Source of the DNA: Limnomonas spitsbergensis
Taxonomy: Eukaryota; Chlorophyta; Chlorophyceae; Chlamydomonadales
Length of the DNA: 64,000 nucleotides
Direction of reading: 5' to 3'
Assembly (NCBI GenBank): GCA_037349105.1
Contig: JAYJMM010000099.1
Location: forward strand, 1,178,001-1,242,000
Within the stretch, counting starts at the first letter, position 1, and each line of letters starts with the position of its first letter. The notes beneath the pieces were generated by a model that was not told the DNA's origin, made no database searches, and saw nothing but the letters and a program-made list of their open reading frames with translations. Positions 26,045 to 37,375 of the stretch are shown one piece after another. Both the position numbers and the translations under genes were made by a program.

Positions 26045-27455
26045 CCATGGAATAAGTGTGAGGGTTGGGAGGGAGGAGGCAGCTGCCTGATCCACATATG
26101 TCCTGAGGTGAGGGTGAGGGGTGGGAAGGAGGAGGCAGCTGACTGCTCCACAGCTGTTTGAAGGTAAGGGTGAAGGGGTGGGAGGAAGGAGGAAGCTGAC
26201 TGATGCACAGCTGTTATGAGATTATGACGATGGGTGGGAGGGAGGAGGCAGTTGACTGATCCACAGCTGTTCTGAGGTAAGGGTGAGGGGTGGGAGGGAG
26301 GAGGCAGCCTGCTGATCCACAGCTGTTCTGAGGTGAGGGTGAGGGGTGGAAGGGAGGAGGCAGCTGACTGATCCACGACTGTTCTGGGGTAAGGGTGAGG
26401 GTTGGGAGGGAAGAGGCAGCTGACTGATCCACAGCTGTTCTGAGGTGAGGGTGATGGGTGGGAGGGAGGAGGCAGCTGACTGATCCACGTCTGTTCTGGG
26501 GTAAGGGTGAGGGTTGGGAGGGAAGAGGCAGCTGACTGATCCACAGCTGTTCTGAGATAAGGATGAGAAGTGGGAGGGAGGAGGCAGCTGTCTGATCCAC
26601 AGCTGTTCTGAGGTAAGGATGAGGGGTGGGAGGGAGGATGCAGCTGACTGATCCACATCTGTTCTGGGGTAAGGGTGAGGGGTGGGAGGGAGGAGGCAGC
26701 TGACTGATCCACAGCTGTTCTGGGGCAAGGGTGAGGGGTGGGAGGCAGGAGGCAGCTGACTGATCCATAGCTGTTCTGATGCAAGGGTGAGGGGTGGGAG
26801 GGAGGAGGCAGCTGACTGATCCACAACTGTTCTGGGGTAAGGGTGAGGGGTGGGAGGGAGGAGGCAACTGACTGATCCACAGCTGTTCTGAGTTAAGGGT
26901 GAGGGGTGGGAGGGAGGTGGCAGCTGACTGGTCCACATGTGTTCTGGGGTAAAGGTGAGGGGTGGGAAGGAGGAGGCAGCTGACTGATCCACAGGTGTTC
27001 TGAGGTGAGGGTGAGGGGTGGGAGGGAGGATGCAGCTGACGGATCCACAGCTGTTCTGGGGTAAGGGTAGGGGTGGGAGGGAGGAGGCAGCTGACTGATC
27101 CACAGCTGTTCTGAGATTATTACGATGGGTGGGAGGGAGGAGGCAGCTGTCTGATCCACAACTGTTCTGGGGTAAGGGTGAGGGGTGGGAGGGAGGAGGC
27201 TGCTGACTGATCCACAGCTGTTCTGATGTAAGGATGAGGGTTGGGAGGGAGGAGGCAGCTTACTGATCCACATATGTCCTGAGGTAAGGGTGAGGGGTGG
27301 GAGGGAGGAGGCAGCTGACTGATCCACAGCTGTTCTGAGATAAGGGTGAGGTGTGGGAGGGAGGCGGCTGCTTACTGATCCACATCTGTCCTGAGTTTAG
27401 TGTGAGGGTTGGGAGGGAGGAGGCAGTTGAATGGTCCACAGCTGTCTTGGGATGG
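26045..27455. repeat. 56-bp minisatellite, about 25 units
   Basis: The unit contains AGCTGACTGATCCACAGCTG, then TTCTGAGGTGAGGGTGAGGG and GTGGGAGGGAGGAGGC. The length is not a multiple of three, so the long minus ORFs (up to 453 codons, repeats such as WISQLPPPSHPSP) cycle through three frames. The array fills the intron after the Raptor HEAT exon. Every unit contains GGTGAG or GGTAAG, which mimics a 5' splice site. Confidence 0.95.
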
Positions 27456-27732
27456 AAATGAGAGGGAAGCTTGGCATTGCTTTTTTGTTTGTAATTGTTG
27501 AGGAGATTTGATGGAGCAGGCTCTACCTCTTTTTCTTGGTGAATTTGATCAGGCAAGATATTGCCTGTCAAATCTGGTTGGGTTGGAGCGATTCCGATTC
27601 GATTGGATCATACCATATTATCTGTTTCGATTCCACTTGACCGCTTTGCTTTCATGCTTTATAACCTCGCCTCTGCTCCTCTCCTCTCCCCCTCTTTAAT
27701 TGTATTCCTTTCGTTTGATTCCATCAACCCCT

Positions 27733-29897
27733 AGCTTTCATGCGCTCTAGTCTTGTCCCTGCCCCTCTCCTTTATTTGTACCCCCCCTCTCGTTCTGTTT
27801 TCCCTCGTTTCATTTGACCACACCCACTCCCCCCTGTGTAGCTGGACCCCAGCCAGTTGGACCACCCCCTAAGGCCCTAAACATGACACCGATAGACGAC
27901 CGGCTGCCTGCAGAACAACACATCGTGAATGCTGAAAGAGGAAGCTGCCATCATGAAAAAACATGGAAATTGTCATCGTCGTTACAGGTGTGAAACTCGG
28001 GGTTTCAAGTCTATCATGCGAAAGTGCTGGCAAGAGAAGCACATCGAAGATATCCAAAGAGGGTGGGTTGGAGTGTTGGACGGTACTCTACAGATGCGAC
28101 AGAGCACTGAAAGCAAAACAAATTCACAATTATAAGTGCTAGGTGAAGCTTGTTATCTTTGTAATTGACAGGTAAGGAAACAACACGTTTCCTGCGCATA
28201 AAGGACTGTGGGCTTGCCGCAGCTCAATCGAAGGCCGTGGTTTCTGCTAGTTCTCCCACAACGTTAGAGATAAACATGAATATGGGCTACCAATATCGTT
28301 ATTCCAGATTCTGTTCATACAAAATCTGGATTATCTGCATTGCATGGAGAAAATATGTTTTGCTCCAGACCCTATGAACTTTGCCTCACCCCTGCCTGCC
28401 CCTGATGAGGGGCTCTTGTGACCCTGCCCAGCAGAGTTGTCCAGCTAGGTGGGTATGACGTCGAAAAGGAACAAGGAGCTCATTATCCCCCATGCTCTCA
28501 GCCAGACCCCAGACCAGCACACCTTGCCCCCTAGAATACTACTATGACCCTAAAAACACAAGATCCTGCCCTGAACAATCTCCTGAACCCTGAACTAAAC
28601 TCCTGAATCCTTAATTCTCCTCCACCCTGATTTCGGTATTACCTCAGGTATGGCAATTGGTTTACGATCCGAGCGTGCTCGTGTGCTGTGAGCTAGCTGT
28701 GTTGTACGCCGGCATTGTTTGAGGCCCCGCGGCGCTAGTGCACGACACGCTGCAGCAGCAACAGCAATGGCTTCAGGAATTTCCGCGAGCGCAGCAACAA
28801 CTGCACCACATCCGTGCGCCCTCGGCCACCGCCCGCCGGCGCTTGGTAAACGGCCACCACGGCGGCGGCGGCTCGGCAGCGTCTGAAGCCAGCGATGGGA
28901 TGGTGCGCTCAACAACGCCGCCGGCGTGGAGCAGCGGAGCGCACCAGAACAACGGGGGAAGGGTGGGCGGCGCGGCGGGACCGGACGCCTCGGCGTCGAA
29001 TTCGAGCTCAGGGTCCCCCTTGCCTTTCCGCAGCCCCCAACACGTACACTACGCATACAGAGTCCATTCAGATGCTGGCGCTGGATCATGGTGAGCGTGG
29101 ACCCTGGATGGATACCTGGAACCCTACTTGGTGCATGTGATAGGTCTAAGCAGTACACACAGAGCCTGATGCAGTACACAGAGAACCCTAAGCATAATAC
29201 GTGGACCCTTGAGCAATACACACAGCACCCTACATAAAATATGTGGAGCCTTAAGCAGTACATGCAAAACTACATGTTCCGGTAGTACACGCAAAACCTG
29301 TAGGCCTGTCGTGTCCAGTGTGCCTTGAAGCGCCTGACAGCCTACCGGAGCATTTTCTGATGGCAGCCCGACTCTCCTTTCTGCCCCTCGACCCCTCATG
29401 GCCAAGAGGTGTCCCCATTGGATTCGAATGGACCCGGACATCCCCCCTCCCTGACCCCCCCTGCAAGAGGCTTGGCTGGGGGGGATGTGACCCCCCCCTG
29501 TCCCTCCCCCCCGCCTCCATGACACATGGACGATACCTCTTTCCTGGCCCCCTGCAGATTGTCTTGACTAGGGCGGCACGTCAACAACGGCCCTTCATTT
29601 ATGCCGCCTCCGCCCACCCTGGGAGCCGCTGGCATCCTGAGCTCTGCAAACGGTGCGACAAGCTCACCGCAGCGGTTGGCAAACTCACTGTGTGAGTGGC
29701 CTGATGCAGGCGGTGCTGTTTAGGCTGTTTCCCGCTAAATAAGGTAACTGCTTGCTGCTGTTGCGAGCGACCTTAATGCTCCAATCCTCAACCTAGCATT
29801 AGGTGTCCCCTGCCACCCCCCTCAAGGACCGCAACTGCCATACGCATGTCGCTGTTTAAGTGTTCCAGTACCCACCCTAATGCTACAATTCTCAGCC
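27733..29897 (+). repeat. Segmental duplication, downstream copy
   Basis: Direct copy of 22,268-24,430, offset by about 5,465 bp. After 29,897 it is followed by a short degraded match to the start of the HEAT exon (GTGTGTGCCACCTGCCACC), where the acceptor TTGCAG has become TTGCAT. Confidence 0.9.
28648..29691 (+). pseudogene. Raptor-like linker exons, downstream copy
   Basis: Exon 28,648-29,090 (acceptor TTACCTCAG, donor GTGAGC) and exon 29,558-29,691 (acceptor CCCCTGCAG, donor GTGAGT) are in the natural order relative to the HEAT exon at 25,633, and phases match (0, then 2). The first encodes a HEAT-like start, then a Gln-rich and Gly/Ser-rich linker ending near VHSDAGAGSW. The second reads HVNNGPSFMPPPPTLGAAG. 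TGA codons interrupt both; the one at 28,720 is shared with the upstream copy, so the damage predates the duplication. Confidence 0.55.
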
Positions 29898-29899
29898 CA

Positions 29900-31635
29900 G
29901 CCCTTCCTTTCTGCCCTCCCATCTCCTCCCCCCTCTTGCATGGCCATGCTGTGTGTGCCACCTGCCACCTGCTGTTCGTCCCAGTCACGCCAAGCCAAGG
30001 GGGTTAAAATAATGTTTATATTACCAGAGATGAGCTCATGCTTGTAGCCGACACTGTTTATGTCATATTCTCAAGGTGATTCAGTTACAATTCGGCTACG
30101 TCCTGGGATAAGGCCAAGGGATACTTGTGCTACAAGCCATGTTGCTTGGGCCGTGGGCCTGTCAAGGTGTTACCCGTGGTAGACACAATTATACTTGTCA
30201 ATGACGTTACACCACTGGGCCATGCTGCAAAGGCTGGGCCGCGTCGGCGTCCAACAGCAAGGTTGGAAACTAAAGAGAGAGAGGAAAGAGACCCCCTCAA
30301 AAACAAAACAAAAAGTCCTAATCCCCAATCTAACTACCGGAAGCTTAAGTCATCTGGGCCATGCGCAAAAGACTCGGCCGCGTGCTACACTTGTGCAAGC
30401 TGGAGTATAGGCGCATGTCCCAGAGATGTTGCTTGATTCGCCTCCGGTGCCATATTATACTATACTGTTCTTGGTTGGCCTCTCTTGCCAAGGTCCCATT
30501 CTTTGCCAAGCTCTCATGTCACTCGTGGAGTAGGCTCACTAGAGGGTCATGCCCAATTCATACAGACCGCTGGCAGCTACATCGGCAAGTATCCCCTGCT
30601 ATGCGGGCTAACACTGCTGGCCGCTGAAGTCGAATAACCCCTCTTGCTGCCCCCGTTGCAACGACAACATGATGTTGTGACATTGTCCATCTCCCTAATG
30701 ACAGTAGCGGCCGCAACCAGGACTTACCTCGGCAGCAGCTTTGGCAGCCCTCCCAAAGGGGAAGCAAGTTTCGCTTAGGAGTCGGGCATGTAGCTACAGG
30801 GGGCCATGGAGGTGAGGAAAACTGCAAGTTCATGGGATGTGGCAAGGTGTGGCCTCAGTATGACAAATCCACGGAGATGCAGCCGCTGGGAATGACAAAG
30901 ATCGACTCGAAAGGCGTGCATGGCTTCTGACCTCGTGGCAAGAAGGCATTGTTTATCTAGGCTGGACAGGCGTGCATATTAAATTAGGACCTCGGGTCCA
31001 GACCAACAGCACGTTCTCCTTGCGGGACTAGGCGTAGTACGGGAGGCTGAGTTGATGTGTGAGCCTCGCTCACGCACGGTGCCTTAAAGTTTCTTTGATG
31101 ATGCAGTTGCTCTCGTATGGTTTTATGCCACGCATAGGTGTGGGGCCCGACACCTTGTGCCCGCCCAGCGACTTAGCGCTCCACAATCCCCGATACATCA
31201 AAGACACCGACACTGAAGGCTGCCAAACATTCCAATGTCCAATGATGGTGAAATTTGAACGCTACCAATGTCGTCGCATAGCCGAAATCCGCCCTCGGCA
31301 GGGCATTGTTACTACTGACTCACGATTGGCCATGCCGAGCTGCAATCAAACGTCACAATCGTGCTATAACACATAAGTATAATGTATAACTCGCGGAGAG
31401 GGTGTATGGCACTGTCACTGTGAAGAAAAGCGAAACCGTTGGATTTCCCCCAGGGCCCCTGCTGCCATTCGGAAATCTACCCTAAGAATATTACCGGCAG
31501 AACTCTTGACCAGATTGCAACGAACATGATGTGAGAGCACACTGTGCCGAGTTTGTGCAGTCCGGCACAAGCCTTTTAGCATGTGTATTGCCAATCGGAT
31601 TGTCTGTGTAAGAGATTGTCTCCGTATGTTGGCAG
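29900..31635. other. Unassigned stretch with dispersed-element copies
   Basis: A dispersed-element copy lies at about 30,200-30,330 (GACGTTACACCACTGGGCC followed by purine-rich DNA) and a second head fragment at about 30,352-30,392. The remaining ORFs (up to 105 codons) show no recognised domain. Confidence 0.5.
30200..30330 (+). mobile_element. Dispersed element, head plus purine-rich middle
   Basis: GACGTTACACCACTGGGCC, ATGCTGCAAAGGCTGGGCC and a GTTGGAAACTAAAGAGAGAG segment follow the order seen at 16,725. The tail block is not found. Confidence 0.5.
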
Positions 31636-31639
31636 TAAT

Positions 31640-32740
31640 GTCAAGCGCTTGTCAAGCGCATTGAGGGGGATACTGTCTCTGCCACCGCTGCCGCTGTTGC
31701 ACCGGGTGTTGCTCCCAGGTGCATGCCTCCCAAGCGCAGCGGGGGGGATCCCTGTTGCTGCCACTACTGCCGTTGTTGCACCGTGTGCCGCTCCCAGCTG
31801 CCTGCCAAGCGCAGCAGCCAAGCGCAACGGCCAGTCAGGCGCAGCGAGGAGGGGGGCTGCTTCCTCCACCACTGCCATGGTTGCGCCGGGTGCCGCTCCT
31901 AGCTGCCTGCCAAGCGTAGCGGGGGGGATCCCTGTCGCTGCCACCGTTGTTGCTGTTGCGCCGGGTGCCGCTCCCAGCTGCATGCTGAGCGCAGCGGGGA
32001 CGATGCCTGTCGCAGCCACCGCTGCCACTGATTCGCCGGGTGCTGCTCCCAGCTGCTTGCCAAGTGCAGCGTGGGGGATCCCTGCCGTTACCACCGCTAC
32101 CGCTGTTGCGTTGGGTGCTGCTCACAACCGCCTCTTAAGCCCAGCCAGGGAGGCCCTGCTGCTGCCACCGCTGCTACTGTTGCACCGGGTGCCGCTCCAA
32201 ACGGCCTGTCAAGCGCAGCGAGGGGGGGCCTTGCCTCCGCCACCGCTGCCGCTATTGCGCTGGTTGCTGCTCCCAGCTGCCTGCCAAGCGCAGCGAGGGG
32301 AGCCTTGCAGCTGCCACTGCTGCTGCAGTTGTGTTGGGTGCCGCTCACAGCAGCCTGACAAGTGCAGCGAGGGAGGGCCATGCTTCAGCCACCGCTGCCG
32401 CTGTTGCGCTGGGTGCCGCTCTCAGCGGCCTGTCAAGCGCAGAGAGGGGGGATTTGCATCCGCCACCGCTGCTGTCTTTGGGCCGGGTGCCCCTCCCAAT
32501 GGTCAAGCACAACTAGGGGGGCCTTGCAGCTCACACCACTGCTGCTGTTGTGCCGGGTGCCACTTTCACCAAGGCGTTCCAAGCGCAGTGAGGGGGATCC
32601 CTTGTGCTGCCACCATTGCTGATGTTGCACCCTGTGCTCCTACAAGCGTACAGTCAAGCGCAGCGACGGGGGTTCTTACTTCCGCCACCGCTGCCGCTGT
32701 TGCACGGGGTGCCGCTCCCAGAAGCCCGCCAAACGCAGCG
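31640..32740 (-). repeat. Diverged, inverted second array of the 75-bp satellite
   Basis: Units of about 70-75 bp such as GCTGCCACCGCTGCCGCTG, then TTGCGCCGGGTGCCGCTCCC and CAAGCGCAGCGAGGGGG, are the reverse complement of the satellite at 1-15,491 but much more diverged, with frequent G-run insertions and unit-length changes. Here the plus strand is the one open for 441 codons. The two arrays are 16 kb apart and in opposite orientation. Confidence 0.85.
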
Positions 32741-33110
32741 AGGGGGCAGGGACAGGATCAGGAGGGGGCGAGGGGCAGGGGCAAGAGCATGAGGAGGACG
32801 AGGGACAGGGACTGCAGCATGAGGGGACGAGGGGGCAGGAACAGGAGCATGAGGGGGACGAGGTGGCAGGAACATGAGCAGGAGGGGGACGAGGGGGCAG
32901 GAACATGAGTAGGAGGGGGACAAGGGGGCAGGAACATGGATCATGAGGGTGATGAGGGGACAGGGACAGGAGGGGGACAAGGGGGCAAGAGCAAGAGCAT
33001 GAGGGGGACAAGGGGGCAGGGACAGGAGCATGAGGGGGGCAAGGGAGCAGGGCAGGTGGGGGATGATGGGTCAGGGGCAAGAGCAGGAGGGGGATCAGGG
33101 GACAGGGGCA
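32741..33110. repeat. G-rich ~27-30-bp minisatellite
   Basis: Units resemble AGGGGGACGAGGGGGCAGG followed by AACATGAG or ACAGGAGCATG. The array abuts the inverted satellite. Many G-runs of four or five are present on plus. Confidence 0.85.
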
Positions 33111-34380
33111 TGATGATAGCTAAGGAAACATATGAAACGCGGTCAGTGTAGGCACGTGCATGGCCCGGCTATATCACAGCTTCGACGAAAGGACAAATTG
33201 ATGACCGGCCTATGAACAGATGCACCAAGCATTACGGCTTGCTTCAGCAGGTCCCTTCGACCGTAGGCTGCAACGTAACTGAAACCCTAAACAAATACCC
33301 CCTCGTGCGCAAGACGCCCTCACCTAGTATGCCAGCAGCTCCACTTTCCCTGTGGTCAGCTTTTCGTTGGGACTTGGGAGTCCTCCATCTTGCGCATTAA
33401 TTCCTTGATGCAGACGCCGTATTGGCTGCCTGAACGCGGACATTTGGAGACCTCATGAAGGCCTGGGTCTTGCATACAACCTACATGGGAAGGTGTACTA
33501 TGGTATGGGCGGGATGCACGAGGGGTGCATACGGGATGTACATAGGGTTCTTAAGGTCACCAGGGGTTGGCATACACAATTGATTCGGGGTTGCATTCAG
33601 GTTGGCATGGGGTTATAATGCATGCAGGTGCAAGTAAGTGCATGGAGAGTTACAAAAACCTGCTAGAGCTGCATCGGATTGCATGGGAAGTTGCATGGGG
33701 GAATGCATAGTGTTGTCTGGTATTTCATGGGGAGTGCATGAACCTTCAAATGCCAGTGTGCATCAGGTAGTCAGCAGACGGCAATGGCCGTTGTTGCTGC
33801 TGTTGTTGCTACTGCTGTTGCTGCTGCTGCAAAAGCATCTGCACCTGCCAGTCTGCCACTGTTGGTACTGTTGTTGCAACAGCCGTTGTTTATGCGCATG
33901 CTGATGATGATGAGGAGGAGTTGCCTCCTCATGAGTCGGAGCATTTGTAGTCAAACCTGCTGATGCTGAAGCTCTTGATTTTCCGTCGTCGGCAGTTCCC
34001 GTTGTCGCTGCGTACCGTAGCAAGACCTGAACGAGTTCGGCATGCCGAGAAATGTTCTCTTCTCAATCACAGCCCATTCTGATACTGAATCAAGCGCTTT
34101 TAAGATTGAACGAACCAAGCGTGGACGATTGAAGAGTTACGGGGTTTATCTCAACCACGTGGAAGGGCGCACACCGCAGTTGTCGCAGCCAATACGGTAC
34201 CAACCACTTCACGCGCTTCAGGATAGGCCATTTCAATTGAACATGATACATATAAATGTTGTAGCAACCACCAGGCGCGAAGCGCTCTATCGGGAGGCAA
34301 ATTGGTGCCCCCTTAAAGCCGCTTTAAAGCGTCCTTATTGGTTAAGGGTGCTTAAGCGTGTATAAAGTGTGGATATTCTT
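33111..34380. other. Unassigned stretch, includes a CTG/TTG run
   Basis: A trinucleotide-rich run (GTTGCTGCTGTTGTTGCTAC) lies at about 33,790-33,845. A 107-codon plus ORF at 34,042-34,365 is rich in Arg and Lys but unrecognised. GCATG-rich sequence fills 33,480-33,740. Confidence 0.4.
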
Positions 34381-34421
34381 CACAGTGTCCCTTGCCGATC
34401 CCGGCCCAACGCATGCAAACG

Positions 34422-35175
34422 TTTGAGCGGCACATCGGCCGCATCGCACGCCTTTGCCGCTTCTCTGATCATTACGGCGCATCAGAACGCGCACACCGCG
34501 CACAACATGAGGACGTCCGTACGGATGATCGAGGCACCTACCCCCTACATTACCCAAGCGGCATATCTTCTTTCAATGTGCCCTCCCCCTCCCATTTGCT
34601 TATCGGCTGCCCCTCACCCCGCCCCCCCTCACCCCGCTCCCTTCAACGACACCGCTCCTTTGCCGATCCCGGCCCATTGCATGCAAACGTTTGAGGGCGT
34701 GCACATCGTCTGTTCGTCACACCACCACATTGATAGAACCTCAACATCGGATATAATGTCTGAACTGACACACTTGTTCAATTCGGCTGCTGTCATACCC
34801 CACTCTGAACCGCCTCGGTGCATTTCAACCGCACGACACGTCCAGTCAGCAATCGAACATACTGCGCCCCTCACGTTTGGACTGATCATGTGTTCAACGG
34901 AATGACCCGGTCTCTCTTCAGAAGAGGTGTAATTCCCTACTTCCATCACATAATCCTCATCGATTTGGACACAACCCAAATAGTTGGCAACCATTTGATC
35001 ATAAAACAGCTTACTCATGACAGTCAGCCACAACCACCAATTCATCAGCCTACCTTCATTGGCGCATCACTCTCTCATCTAGTACCCGCGCCGCTACTTA
35101 AACAGACAGGATATTTTGAGTGAGTTGACGCCATGCATCACCATGCGTGTCTTTTCTGTCAACTTGTGTGCTCTG
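34422..35175 (+). repeat. Left arm of a large palindrome, with a frameshifted ORF copy
   Basis: This stretch is the reverse complement of 35,457-36,210 with few mismatches. It carries a copy of the 3' part of the minus-strand ORF at 35,511-36,305 (SAASHAFAASLIITAHQN onward). A 1-bp deletion near 34,872 (CTCACGTTTGG here, CTTACCGTTTGG in the other arm) shifts the frame and ends it at 34,905. The outer edge (34,386-34,421) repeats an internal segment of the arm (about 34,660-34,697), which suggests microhomology at the junction. Confidence 0.9.
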
Positions 35176-35456
35176 ATTGCTAATGCGCCGTCAATGCGCC
35201 GCAGCTGTGTGCTCTAACGTACATGCTATGACCTCACTGAATGACAGTTGCTAATGCGCCGTCAATGCGCCGCAGCTGTGTGCTCTGACGTACATGCTAT
35301 GACCTCACTGTATGACTGTTGCTAATGCGCCGCAGCTGTGTGCTCTGACGTACATTCTATGACCTCACTGAATGACAGTTGCTAATGCGCCGTCAATGCG
35401 CCGCAACTGTGTGCTGTGACGTACATGCTATGACCTCACTGAATGACAGTTGCTAC
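35176..35456. repeat. Palindrome spacer, ~70-bp tandem repeats
   Basis: Between the arms about four units share GCTAATGCGCCGTCAATGCG, CCGCAGCTGTGTGCTCTGAC and GTACATGCTATGACCTCACTG, with one unit shortened. Confidence 0.85.
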
Positions 35457-36210
35457 GTCAGAGCACACAAGTTGACAGAAAAGACACGCATGGTGATGCA
35501 TGGCGTCAACTCACTCAAAATATCCAGTCTGTTTAAGTAGCGGCGCGGGTACCAGATGAGAGAGTGATGCGCCAATGAAGGTAGGCTGATGAATTGGTGG
35601 TTGTGGCTGACTGTCATGAGTAAGCTGTTTTATGATCAAATGGTTGCCAACTATTTGGGTTGTGTCCAAATCGATGAGGATTATGTGATGGAAGTAGGGA
35701 ATTACACCTCTTCTGAAGAGAGACCGGGTCATTCCGTTGAACACATGATCAGTCCAAACGGTAAGGGGCGCAGGATGTTCGATTGCTGATTGGACGTGTC
35801 GGGCGGTTGACATGCACCGAGGCGGTTCAGAGTGGGGTATGACAGCAGCCGAATTGAACAAGTGTGTCAGTTCAGACATTATATCCGATGTTGAGGTTCT
35901 ATCAGTGTGGTGGTGTGACGAACAGACGATGTGCACGCCCTCAAACGTTTGCATGCGTTGGGCCGGGATCGGCAAAGGAGCGGTGTCGTTGAAGGGAGCG
36001 GGGTGAGGGGGGGCGGGGTGAGGGGCAGCCGATAAGCAAATGGGAGGGGGAGGGCACATTGAAAGAAGATATGCCGCTTGGGTAATGTAGGGGGTAGGTT
36101 CCTCGATCATCCGTACGGACGTCCTCATGTTGTGCGCGGTGTGCGCGTTCTGATGCGCCGTAATGATCAGAGAAGCGGCAAGGGCGTGCGATGCGGCCGA
36201 TGTGCCGCTT
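35457..36210 (-). repeat. Right arm of the large palindrome
   Basis: Inverted partner of 34,422-35,175. The homology ends inside the minus-strand ORF, near its residue 40, so this arm is continuous with unique 5' sequence and is probably the source copy. Confidence 0.9.
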
Positions 36211-36305
36211 ACGTCCACATTCAAGTCTTGTGCAAAATCCTCGAAGCGGCCAGACATGGCAGCCGTCAAGACCGCAACACCGAGAAACGCCAGAAAAGGA
36301 TGCAT
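35511..36305 (-). CDS. Uncharacterised 264-residue protein, secreted or anchored
   Basis: From the ATG at 36,305 the ORF runs 264 codons to a TGA. The first ~20 residues (MHPFLAFLGVAVLTAAMSG) form a hydrophobic stretch like a signal peptide or membrane anchor. The rest is His/Pro-rich, with a PPHPAPPHPAPF-type segment near residues 90-100 and a hydrophobic patch (FHHIILIDLDTTQIVGN) near the C-terminus. The frame extends upstream to about 36,395 without ATG. I do not recognise the family, and spliced upstream exons are possible. Its 3' three quarters are duplicated in inverted form next door. Confidence 0.45.
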   Translation of the reverse strand: MHPFLAFLGVAVLTAAMSGRFEDFAQDLNVDVSGTSAASHALAASLIITAHQNAHTAHNMRTSVRMIEEPTPYITQAAYLLSMCPPPPICLSAAPHPAPPHPAPFNDTAPLPIPAQRMQTFEGVHIVCSSHHHTDRTSTSDIMSELTHLFNSAAVIPHSEPPRCMSTARHVQSAIEHPAPLTVWTDHVFNGMTRSLFRRGVIPYFHHIILIDLDTTQIVGNHLIIKQLTHDSQPQPPIHQPTFIGASLSHLVPAPLLKQTGYFE

Positions 36306-36399
36306 GGCGACGACCACCGGAGGAGGAGGGGGGTGTAAGTAACCGCCGGGTCTGCGAACACGAAGGTGGATAGGATTAAGTGTAAGACGAATCAATTGA

Positions 36400-37375
36400 C
36401 TGAGTCACTCAACAGGTTTACTATGAAGTTGTATATGGCATGCAAACATCGCAAATGAAATTGAAAACAGGTACAGTCGGGCTTACATGATGGAGGAAGA
36501 CAAGGCGACGACGCGTTCGTGGGCAAAACGCAGGTTCCTTAGGGAGATATGGCGTTGTAGGGTAAAACAACAGATGCAATTTATGGGCAGTAGAAGGATG
36601 TGCCTTGTTTTAAGGCTGGGCGCGCGCAATAAACGTAGCCAATGTGGTGACATTTACAGTACACATTTGAAATATGAAGCTCAGTCACCCGGCGGCAGAC
36701 TGCAGGATTTGTTGGCATTCGGAATATTATGTTGACGCATGTAGCAATACAGTACATGCATTGTGCAGACATGCGCTTGCTCTTGAAATGAGAGGCTCAC
36801 GTAACAGATGCAGAAATACAAGCGATTCTGTCAACACAAAGCCGAGCAACGCTCAAGAAGTACACTTTCATGTCTATAAGAAGGTGCCACTGCACAAGCA
36901 AAGCACTTCAAATACTGATTACCAGTTGCGAAAAGGTATGTCTGGAGCAGAGGGTCCAACTTCAACCCGTATGTCACGATCACACTGTAAATCACACTGT
37001 GCATCACACTGTGTATCACACTGTGCATCACGTTGTGCATCACGCTGTGCATCATCAGCAATCCTTTACATGTTCTATCACGCATGCTTTCACAAACGCT
37101 TTGCAAATTCATCAAAACCATATGTGATCATGATGTGATTTCAATCAAATCTTGCAAGCGGTGCATCAGATCGCTCTAATGAAAATGTGTGGTTCATGTC
37201 TCGAAGGCAGAGTCAACGATATCGGCTTCATAAATTCCCATTATGTCTATATTCGCTATCTTGCTCTTCTTCATTCTCGCTGGACACTGCGTGCAAGCCT
37301 TCAAGCTTGTCGTATCGGATGATGAAGGTGAGGGCTGGCAGATGAATTCAATGTGATGCAACGAATCCTCTTCAA
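36400..37375. other. Unassigned stretch with a 12-bp tandem run
   Basis: TCACACTGTGCA-type units repeat about seven times at 36,977-37,055. Otherwise only short ORFs without motifs. Confidence 0.4.

Noticed and set aside
25519..27571. Pro/Ser-rich minus ORFs up to 453 codons resembling extensin-like proteins
   Set aside because: The 56-bp unit shifts frame every copy, and the array is intronic to the Raptor-like exons on the other strand.
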